Part shown: in pieces, positions 35,882 through 41,231 of the stretch
Position numbering within the stretch: position 1 is the stretch's first letter
Layout of the letters: each line of letters begins with the position of its first letter
From: VBAS01 sp035764525
GTDB lineage: Bacteria > Bacteroidota > Bacteroidia > Chitinophagales > Chitinophagaceae
Direction: 5' to 3'
Length of the DNA: 41,231 nt
Assembly: GCA_035764525.1 (NCBI GenBank)
Contig: DASTZB010000599.1
Span: forward strand, 1 to 41,231
Notes under the pieces: model-generated
Told to the model about the DNA's origin: nothing
The model's input: only the letters and a program-made list of their open reading frames with translations
Database searches by the model: none
Translations under genes and position numbers: made by a program

Positions 35882-35936
35882 TGCCTGCCTGAATGCAATT
35901 AAGTAATAATTAAAAAATATTTCGTTCAGGCGGGCA
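35882..35936. other. Inverted repeat in the divergent DMT/ppk2 spacer
   Basis: TGCCTGCCTGAA (35882-35893) and TTCAGGCGGGCA (35925-35936) pair over 12 bases with one G-T mismatch, around a 31-base AT-rich centre. It begins 7 bases upstream of the DMT ATG. It could be an operator for both genes or an RNA hairpin. No other function is visible in the 127-base spacer. Confidence 0.5.
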
Positions 35937-36001
35937 AAGGTCAGCAATCAGCAGGAGAACGGAGCATTTTTTTTATATTGTGTGTCATTCAAATAACGGT
36001 T

Positions 36002-36748
36002 ATGGGAAAAATTTCATTGAAAGATACCAGCACAAGAGCGCCAAAAGAATTTGATAAGGACACAACAAAAAAGAAGACAAGTGAAATACTGAACAAATTA
36101 GATGACCTGCAAAATTTACTTTTTGCAGAGGGCAAGCATTCCGTACTGGTAGTGATCCAGGGAATGGATGCAAGTGGTAAAGACGGAGTGATAAGAAACG
36201 TTTTTGGAATTTTAAATCCACAAGGAGTCACTGTAAAATCGTTTAAGGCACCCACACTTGAAGAATTATCTCATGATTTTCTATGGCGGGTACATCATGC
36301 TGCACCGGCCAAAGGCATGATCCAGATCTTCAACCGTAGTCATTATGAAGATATTCTTATAACCCGTGTACATGGTTGGTGTGATGATAAAACAGCAAAA
36401 AAAAGAATGAATGCGATCAATGATTTCGAAAAGTTGCTGGAAGAACACAACAATACACATATCCTTAAATTTTATCTTCATATATCTAAAGAAGAGCAGC
36501 ATGAGCGATTGATGGAACGAATGCATGACCCCGGTAAAATGTGGAAGTATAATGAGAAAGATTTCGAAGAAGCAGAATTGTGGGACGATTATAGAAAAGC
36601 ATACGATGATTGTTTTGAACATTGCAGCAAAATACCATGGACGATTGTTCCTGCCGATCAGAACTGGTATAAAGAATTTATTATTGCTTCAGCTTTGTAT
36701 GAATTATTGAAAGGCCTTGATATGAAGTTTCCAGGATTGAAAAAATAG
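36002..36748 (+). CDS. ppk2: Polyphosphate kinase 2 (PPK2 family)
   Basis: PPK2 enzymes move phosphate between polyphosphate and nucleotides. The 248-residue protein has Walker A GMDASGKDG (54-62), the Walker B region NRSHYEDIL with following TRVHG, and a lid module rich in Arg/Lys (KEEQHERLMERMHDPGKMW). HDFLWRVHHAAPAKGM and NRSHYED resemble class III PPK2s, which phosphorylate AMP and ADP, but class assignment needs a tree. The ATG at 36002 is preferred over the TTG at 35978 because homologues start close to it. It is single-domain, not the tandem form. mscL follows 61 bases later. Confidence 0.92.
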   Translation: MGKISLKDTSTRAPKEFDKDTTKKKTSEILNKLDDLQNLLFAEGKHSVLVVIQGMDASGKDGVIRNVFGILNPQGVTVKSFKAPTLEELSHDFLWRVHHAAPAKGMIQIFNRSHYEDILITRVHGWCDDKTAKKRMNAINDFEKLLEEHNNTHILKFYLHISKEEQHERLMERMHDPGKMWKYNEKDFEEAELWDDYRKAYDDCFEHCSKIPWTIVPADQNWYKEFIIASALYELLKGLDMKFPGLKK

Positions 36749-36809
36749 CATTACTATATTAGATTTTTTGCCTACTTTACGAATACGATTTTTTACTAAA
36801 ACTTTTTAT

Positions 36810-37178
36810 ATGGGAATGCTAAAAGAATTTAAAGAGTTTGCCATTAAAGGCAATGTAATTGACCTTGCAGTTGCTGTCATCATCGGTGCTGCTTTTGGCG
36901 CAATTGTCGGCGCCGTCGTTGACCATATTCTTATGCCAATCATCGGTATGATCATCGGTGGGTTTGACTTTAACAGTCTATCAATAAAAGTTGGCAGTGC
37001 TGAACTGAAATATGGGATGGCGATCAACGCAATTGTAAAATTCCTGGCTATTGCATTCTTTCTTTTTTTACTAGTAAAAGCAATAAATGCCGCCAAGAAA
37101 AAAGAAGCCGCAGCGTCGCCACCTACCCCAGAAGAAATTTTACTCTTACGTGAAATAAGAGATGCATTGAAGAAATAA
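36810..37178 (+). CDS. mscL: Large-conductance mechanosensitive channel
   Basis: MscL opens under membrane tension and releases solutes on osmotic downshock. From the ATG at 36810 the protein has 122 residues: an amphipathic N-terminal helix (GMLKEFKEFAIKGNVIDLAV), pore helix TM1 (IIGAAFGAIVGAVVDHIL), a periplasmic loop, TM2 (AIVKFLAIAFFLFLLVKAI) and the C-terminal bundle (TPEEILLLREIRDALKK). The start was set by alignment with E. coli MscL, whose N-terminus has the same spacing; the longer frame to 36768 is not homologous. A very strong terminator follows. Confidence 0.96.
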   Translation: MGMLKEFKEFAIKGNVIDLAVAVIIGAAFGAIVGAVVDHILMPIIGMIIGGFDFNSLSIKVGSAELKYGMAINAIVKFLAIAFFLFLLVKAINAAKKKEAAASPPTPEEILLLREIRDALKK

Positions 37179-37199
37179 TAGCATAGTATTTGTAATGCG

Positions 37200-37241
37200 A
37201 AAAGGTAAGAATGAAAATACAATTCGTTCTTACCTTTTTTT
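37200..37241 (+). terminator. Strong Rho-independent terminator after mscL
   Basis: A 16-pair stem (AAAAGGTAAGAATGAA / TTCGTTCTTACCTTTT, one T-G pair) with a 7-base loop at 37200-37238, running into TTTTTTTT. It ends only 11 bases before the ATG of the DUF3078 gene at 37253, leaving almost no room for a separate promoter. Confidence 0.92.
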
Positions 37242-37252
37242 AAAAATTGTTT

Positions 37253-38149
37253 ATGAGAAAATCAATTTTATTCTTAGCTATTACTTGTTTATTTATACAA
37301 ACAAATGCGCAAGATCCAGCGGTTAAGCAATTACAGACTGAATCTTCAAAAGCAATAAGGAGTATTGACAGCAACGGTTGGAAAAAAAGCGGGACTTTTA
37401 TCCTCAATCTGAGCCAGGGTGCATTAAGTAATTGGGCGGCTGGTGGCGAGAACAATACATTTGGCATCAATGGCCTTTTCAACTATTCTATCAATTTAAG
37501 AAGCGGAAGACACACCTGGGATAATTATTTTGATATGGCTCTTGGTTTTCAAAATGCCACCAGTTTTAATAAATACAGAAAAATTGATGATCGACTTGAT
37601 ATCACCAGTAAATATGGCTACCAGCTAACTGGCCATTGGTATGCAAGCCTGTTATTTAATTTCAATTCACAGTTCCTGGAAGGCTATGATTATTCAACCA
37701 CACCCATCACTAAAATATCAAGCTTTCTTACACCTGGTAAGATCATATTATCACCCGGTATGAATTATAAAACAGCAAATAGGTTTTCATTTTTTATATC
37801 ACCGATCGCCTCCCGATGGGTTTTGAAAATTGACCCGGATTTTTATAATGTAGCGAAATTCGGAGTTGATTCGGCTAAGAAATCAAATATGGAGTTTGGC
37901 GCTTATGTAACCGCAACCTACAAAGCTGAAATTAGTAAATGGGCAACATATGCCGGTCGGATCGATCTGTTCAGTAATTATAAAAGAAATCCGCAAAATG
38001 TAGATCTGCTGATCAATAACCTGCTTACGATGAAATTCAATAAAATATTTGCTACCAACCTTAGCTTTGATCTTATCTACGATGATGATGTAATAAAGAG
38101 ATTGCAACTAAAAGAGGTTTTAGGCATTGGACTTACTATCAAGTTATAG
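37253..38149 (+). CDS. DUF3078-family outer-membrane-like protein, copy 1
   Basis: A 298-residue protein with a signal peptide (MRKSILFLAITCLFIQTNAQ, cut after about residue 20). The mature sequence has alternating aromatic-rich strands such as WDNYFDMALGFQ and GYQLTGHWYASLLFNF, as expected for a beta-barrel or beta-sheet envelope protein. Shared family motifs are LSQGALSNWAAGGENN near residue 50, PQNVD near 245 and LIYDDDV near 280. The biological role of the family is not known to me. The ATG at 37253 is preferred over the TTG at 37247. It lies directly behind the mscL terminator and 583 bases upstream of a paralogue, with a remnant copy between. Confidence 0.85.
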   Translation: MRKSILFLAITCLFIQTNAQDPAVKQLQTESSKAIRSIDSNGWKKSGTFILNLSQGALSNWAAGGENNTFGINGLFNYSINLRSGRHTWDNYFDMALGFQNATSFNKYRKIDDRLDITSKYGYQLTGHWYASLLFNFNSQFLEGYDYSTTPITKISSFLTPGKIILSPGMNYKTANRFSFFISPIASRWVLKIDPDFYNVAKFGVDSAKKSNMEFGAYVTATYKAEISKWATYAGRIDLFSNYKRNPQNVDLLINNLLTMKFNKIFATNLSFDLIYDDDVIKRLQLKEVLGIGLTIKL

Positions 38150-38299
38150 AATACAAAATTTTTGTAGCGACCTGCAATGAATGAATGTGATTAATCATAC
38201 GGTTTCGTAAATCAAACAGGAGTTAAAAGAATAAATTTTCAGACAATTTTATGAAACTACAATGGAAATTTTTCACTGTAATTTTTATTTTGCAATCAA

Positions 38300-38488
38300 A
38301 TGAACAAGGCCACCGCTCTCATTTTTTGGATTGCAATCTTCAGTTTTTGTTATTCACAGGATCGGACCGTTAGAGAATTATTGATGGTTAGCACAAGATC
38401 TTTGCCTTGACCTTATCTATGATGATGACGTAAAAAAGCGATTACAAATTAAGAGGTCTTAAGCATCGGAGTTACCGTGAAGATCTAA
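38300..38488 (+). pseudogene. Remnant of a third DUF3078 gene
   Basis: An ATG at 38300 starts MNKATALIFWIAIFSFCYSQ, a perfect signal peptide for this family, but the frame stops after 37 codons at TGA. Then at 38406, in another frame, comes LDLIYDDDVKKRLQI, matching LIYDDDVIKRLQL of copy 1. After one lost base in an A run the end reads EVLSIGVTVKI then TAA at 38486, matching EVLGIGLTIKL. So both ends of a paralogue remain and about 700 coding bases in the middle are gone. The flanks 38150-38299 and 38489-38733 are AT-rich with no gene except the promoter candidate at 38679. Confidence 0.8.
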
Positions 38489-38678
38489 TTACAAAAAACT
38501 AATTTTATAAATCAAAAACAGGTACAAAAAATCCAAATTTCAATTTAAAAAAACTCTTGTTGGAATTCCGAATTTGCTTTTTGAGATCTCAATTTTTCTT
38601 ATCTATTCGCTTAGTTTCCTGCTTCTTATCTAGCCCTTCTATATGGTAATAATTCTGTCAAAAATTGAATTAAACTAT

Positions 38679-38686
38679 TATCTTTG
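38679..38686 (+). promoter_or_regulatory. Candidate promoter of DUF3078 copy 2
   Basis: TATCTTTG matches TAnnTTTG exactly, 47 bases before the ATG. TCTG (one off TTTG) lies 21 bases upstream at 38654-38657, close to ideal spacing. Same -7 sequence as at lpxC/fabZ. Confidence 0.55.
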
Positions 38687-38733
38687 ATCGCAACCGTCTC
38701 CAAACGCTTAGATTTTTAAATTAACAGACTGGT

Positions 38734-39675
38734 ATGAGAAAACTCAGCTTTTCACTATTTTTTTTTATCCTCACCTTTTCTCTTTTTGCACAGAACATTC
38801 CGGCCTCTAATAAAAGTAAACGTTTATGGATGACAGAAGGCTATCTTAGTTTTAATGTAGGGCAAGGTGGCAGTCGTAACTGGGCAGCAGGCTCTCAAAA
38901 ATTCACCATGCAGGCGGCTGCCTATCTAAATTTACAGGCAACCCGCAAATGGAGAAAAAATTTCTGGGAAAACAATCTTGATCTTGCGTATGCATTTATC
39001 AATACTAATGAAACAGGTTTCAGAAAATCGGATGACAAAATAGATTTTGTTTCTATGTTCAGGCATAGGATCACAAAAAAGGATCAGTTAGTTGGTTTAG
39101 GCGCCTGGTTTAATCTTCGTACTCAGTTTCATGATGGCCACGATTATGATGAAGACCCACCGAGCAGGATTTCAGGAATGATGGCGCCCGGGTATCTTAC
39201 ATTAGGTCCCGGTTTTGATATACGTAAAAAGAATGCAAGTCTTTTTGTTTCACCATTTGCACCACGGATGATCGTTTTTACTAACCGCCCCTATAGCTTC
39301 GCTTACCAGGGTGGAGTTAAACCAGATGGCTCACAGGAAATTCCTCTTTCATGGCATTACAATGTTGATCCTGTCAGAAAAGTTCGTTTCGAACTTGGCG
39401 CTTTGCTTTCTGTAAAATATAAAAATGAGATCGCCAAGAATGTTACCTACTCCACCCGTGCAGATTTCTTTTCAAACTATCTTGACGATCCGCAAAACAT
39501 TGACGTGTTCTGGACAAATGTTTTTCATTTAAAGGTGAACAATTGGCTTATCGTGAATTATAATTTTGATCTTATCTATGATGATGATGTAAAACTTTTT
39601 GGTGAGCATAATGATAAAGCAGCTACTCAGCTGCATTCGCAGCTGGGTGTAGGTTTTGCCGCCAGGTTCAAATAG
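38734..39675 (+). CDS. DUF3078-family outer-membrane-like protein, copy 2
   Basis: A 313-residue paralogue of the gene at 37253. Signal peptide MRKLSFSLFFFILTFSLFAQ, then a beta-rich body with NVGQGGSRNWAAGSQ near residue 45, DDPQNID near 250 and FDLIYDDDVKLF near 280. Some parts differ: a Gly-His-Asp-Tyr-Asp acidic loop (HDGHDYDEDPPS) and a longer insertion near 190-205. Predicted to sit in the outer membrane; function unknown. It has its own promoter candidate and terminator, so it is independent of copy 1. Confidence 0.85.
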   Translation: MRKLSFSLFFFILTFSLFAQNIPASNKSKRLWMTEGYLSFNVGQGGSRNWAAGSQKFTMQAAAYLNLQATRKWRKNFWENNLDLAYAFINTNETGFRKSDDKIDFVSMFRHRITKKDQLVGLGAWFNLRTQFHDGHDYDEDPPSRISGMMAPGYLTLGPGFDIRKKNASLFVSPFAPRMIVFTNRPYSFAYQGGVKPDGSQEIPLSWHYNVDPVRKVRFELGALLSVKYKNEIAKNVTYSTRADFFSNYLDDPQNIDVFWTNVFHLKVNNWLIVNYNFDLIYDDDVKLFGEHNDKAATQLHSQLGVGFAARFK

Positions 39676-39705
39676 AACAGATATTATTTTTATAGTAAGC
39701 TAAAG

Positions 39706-39731
39706 TCCCGTTATTTTGTAACGGGATTTTA
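39706..39731 (+). terminator. Rho-independent terminator of DUF3078 copy 2
   Basis: Perfect 8-bp stem TCCCGTTA / TAACGGGA with a TTTTG loop at 39706-39726, followed by TTTTATTTTT. It lies 30 bases past the stop codon. Confidence 0.88.
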
Positions 39732-39774
39732 TTTTTCCGGGGGAAACCCGGTGCACCACTAAAATTTACCGGAT

Positions 39775-40563
39775 TTGAATAACGCTTCGTACCAGATAAA
39801 GCTGCCGCAGTTTGAAGGCCCTTTTGACCTCCTTCTGTTCTTCATTGAACGTGATGAGCTGGATATATATAATATCCCGATCACAAAGATCACAAACGAT
39901 TTTCTTGATTACATACATGGCCAGGAATCGTTGAATATTGAGCTATCAAGCGAGTTCATTTTATTTATTTCCACGTTAATGAGGATCAAAGCAAAAATGC
40001 TTTTACCAAGAAAAGAAGTAGATGAGCAAGGAAACGAGATCGATCCAAGACAGGAATTGGTAAATAAGATACTCGAGTATAAAAAATTTAAAGAAGCATC
40101 AGCCCAGATGGCGGAAATGGAAGCAAACAGGATGCTGATGGCGAAAAGGGGAAATCTGCAAAAAGAATTATCAAAAATAGGAGAGGAAGCCGCAGAAGGT
40201 ACAGAGATACAAACTGTCACTATGTTCAGGCTGATGCGTGCATTTGAAAGAGTAATGCAGCGTTATCATGATACAAAGAACAAACCTGTTCATACCGTTA
40301 TCCGCTATGAATATACTATGGAAGGCAGCAGGGATTTTATGCTTTCAAAAGCGCAAGAAGAAAAAACACTTTCATTTGAAAAAATATTTGGTAATTGTGA
40401 CAATAGAGTGCATGCTATTTTTCTTTTCCTTAGCCTGCTTGAATTAGTGCAGCAAAAATTTCTGAAGATCGTGATGGGAGAAGGGAAGAATAATTTTATC
40501 ATTGAATATAATGAGCCTGAAAACAGGCTGGCTGAAATGGAGGATCTTATTCAGCCACAATAA
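39775..40563 (+). CDS. scpA: Segregation and condensation protein A
   Basis: ScpA is the kleisin of the SMC-ScpA-ScpB condensin that organises and separates chromosomes. The 262-residue protein has the N-terminal FEGPFDLLLFFIERDELDIY split as FEGPFDLLLF and IERDELDIYNIPI, which binds the SMC neck, then a charged middle and a C-terminal winged-helix segment (KIFGNCDNRVHAIFLFLSLLELVQQKF in part). The start is TTG at 39775; no ATG precedes the conserved QIKLPQFEGP. It is directly preceded by two small hairpins (CCGGG...CCCGG and CCGGT...ACCGG) that share four bases and cannot both form. scpB is not adjacent. Confidence 0.93.
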   Translation: MNNASYQIKLPQFEGPFDLLLFFIERDELDIYNIPITKITNDFLDYIHGQESLNIELSSEFILFISTLMRIKAKMLLPRKEVDEQGNEIDPRQELVNKILEYKKFKEASAQMAEMEANRMLMAKRGNLQKELSKIGEEAAEGTEIQTVTMFRLMRAFERVMQRYHDTKNKPVHTVIRYEYTMEGSRDFMLSKAQEEKTLSFEKIFGNCDNRVHAIFLFLSLLELVQQKFLKIVMGEGKNNFIIEYNEPENRLAEMEDLIQPQ

Positions 40564-40575
40564 TATTTTCACTGT

Positions 40576-40603
40576 GCAATTCCTGTTTGGTTCAGGAATT
40601 TGC
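40576..40603 (+). terminator. Terminator of scpA
   Basis: GCAATTCCTG pairs with CAGGAATTTGC (one bulged base) around a TTTGGTT loop, followed by ATATTTTATTAATTT. It lies 13 bases past the scpA stop and 34 bases before the osmC ATG. Confidence 0.6.
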
Positions 40604-40637
40604 ATATTTTATTAATTTCAAACCTAAAAATTTACAA

Positions 40638-41090
40638 ATGAAAAGATCAGCAACTGCCAACTGGAAAGGCTCCGGTAAAGAAGGAAGTGGTAAACTGCTT
40701 ACGCAGACCGGGGTAGTAAAAAATAAACCGTATGATTATCGAAGCCGTTTTGAAGATGGGACCTATACGAACCCGGAAGAATTAATTGCCGCAGCACATG
40801 CGGGTTGTTTTTCAATGAAGCTGAGTTTTGTGTTAGGGGCAGCAGGATTTACGCCAAGCCGCATTGAAACAAAAGCTACAGTTACATTGGAAAGTGGAGT
40901 AATTACAGGAAGTCATCTTGAAGTAAGAGCAAAAGTGCCGAAGTTGAAAGCAAAAGATTTTCCCCAGTATGCTGAAGAGGCAAAGAATACATGTCCTGTT
41001 AGCAAAGCGCTTGCCAGTATTAATATTACAATGGATGCGCATTTAGTTAAGACATTCAAAGCAAAACCTGACGCAGGTCAGCCAGAATAA
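40638..41090 (+). CDS. osmC: OsmC-type peroxiredoxin
   Basis: OsmC is a thiol peroxidase that reduces organic hydroperoxides. From the ATG at 40638 it has 150 residues, matching the family. The catalytic pair is Cys57 (AAHAGCFSMKL) and Cys119 (NTCPVSKAL), with Arg37 and Glu48 of the active site also present (RSRFEDGTYTNPEELI). The N-terminus SATANWKGSGKEGSG aligns with OsmC rather than the Ohr branch, though these are close. The frame is open further upstream to 40587, but that part is not homologous. Followed by a strong terminator. Confidence 0.93.
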   Translation: MKRSATANWKGSGKEGSGKLLTQTGVVKNKPYDYRSRFEDGTYTNPEELIAAAHAGCFSMKLSFVLGAAGFTPSRIETKATVTLESGVITGSHLEVRAKVPKLKAKDFPQYAEEAKNTCPVSKALASINITMDAHLVKTFKAKPDAGQPE

Positions 41091-41108
41091 AAGATTTAAG
41101 AAATTCTT

Positions 41109-41142
41109 AATGCCATTCACTTTTAATGAGTGGCATTTTTTT
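41109..41142 (+). terminator. Rho-independent terminator of osmC
   Basis: AATGCCATTCA pairs with TGAGTGGCATT (11 pairs, one T-G) around a 7-base loop at 41109-41137, then TTTTTTT. The stem also reads into the reverse direction but without a T-run there. Confidence 0.9.
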
Positions 41143-41231
41143 ATTCAAATATCCGGTACAGAAACTCGTTTTGGGTTGGCAACATGGAATTATCAATCCA
41201 TGGAGAGATGTAAAATAAAGACGGCCTTTGC
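41141..41231 (-). CDS. Possible C-terminal end of a minus-strand gene (partial)
   Basis: The minus-strand frame from the right edge is open for 29 codons and ends at a TAA at 41141-41143, reading FYISPWIDNSMLPTQNEF inside it. Its composition is protein-like, and it would converge on osmC with the terminator between, as expected. Too short to identify, and other frames stop early. Low confidence. Confidence 0.35.
   Translation of the reverse strand, partial: QRPSLFYISPWIDNSMLPTQNEFLYRIFE

Noticed and set aside
36768..36809. Upstream extension of MscL
   Set aside because: The added residues do not match MscL, and the ATG at 36810 aligns with the family start.
1..41231. CRISPR arrays, tRNA/rRNA genes, insertion sequences, prophage
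   Set aside because: No regularly spaced repeats, tRNA-like cloverleafs, transposase motifs or phage structural genes were seen by reading the sequence; a covariance or profile search could still find something short.

Overview
The window is a stretch of Bacteroidota chromosome, most likely from the Chitinophagaceae/Sphingobacteriales side of the phylum. The lineage evidence is: a fused LpxC-FabZ enzyme, PorX, two proteins ending in type IX secretion (T9SS) C-terminal sorting domains, two DUF3078-type barrels, few Shine-Dalgarno sites, and several TAnnTTTG-type -7 promoter elements. Family or genus placement is inference. I see no tRNA, rRNA, CRISPR array, transposase or phage gene.

Layout. 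(1) 1-1138, minus strand: start of the complex I operon (nuoA, nuoB, beginning of nuoC). (2) 1218-5774, minus: a ferredoxin/flavodoxin-NADP reductase, a small secreted unknown and a large Asp-box beta-propeller T9SS cargo, separated by terminators. (3) 5870-14781, plus: mfd, then a 1796-residue secreted subtilisin-like protease with a T9SS tail. (4) 14829-21303, minus: a 67-residue unknown, gyrB, and the lipid A genes lpxC/fabZ and lpxD downstream of an HD-domain hydrolase. (5) 21484-25541, plus: porX, a 92-residue unknown, an MBL-fold hydrolase and an acyl-CoA dehydrogenase. (6) 25573-30173, minus: a loosely packed accessory-looking block (lipoprotein, secreted unknown with damaged or unusual start, a remnant of an ABC-transporter tail, a TPR-like lipoprotein) followed by an MsbA-type ABC exporter. 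(7) 30243-31903, plus: rbfA and a LolC/E-type permease. (8) 32018-32851, minus: the N-terminal half of a split transketolase. (9) 33129-34923, plus: a WecA/MraY-family enzyme and frr. (10) 34942-41090: a DMT exporter (minus), then ppk2, mscL, two DUF3078 genes with a wrecked third copy between them, scpA and osmC (plus). A possible minus-strand gene tail enters at the right edge.

Themes. Envelope biogenesis is the main thread: lipid A synthesis (lpxD, lpxC/fabZ), possible lipid export (MsbA-type ABC), lipoprotein sorting (LolC/E-like), polyprenyl-phosphate sugar transfer (WecA-like), an osmotic safety valve (mscL) and surface barrels. T9SS is represented by its regulator PorX and two large cargo proteins, but no secretion machinery genes are present here.

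I found no convincing new multi-gene system. The observations most worth a second look are small-scale: gene remnants (a deleted DUF3078 copy, a duplicated ABC-transporter 3' end), a secreted protein whose frame has no normal start and contains an A7 run, a 30-bp near-identical inverted repeat bracketing the HD-lpxD segment, and two intergenic spacers that are almost entirely hairpin.
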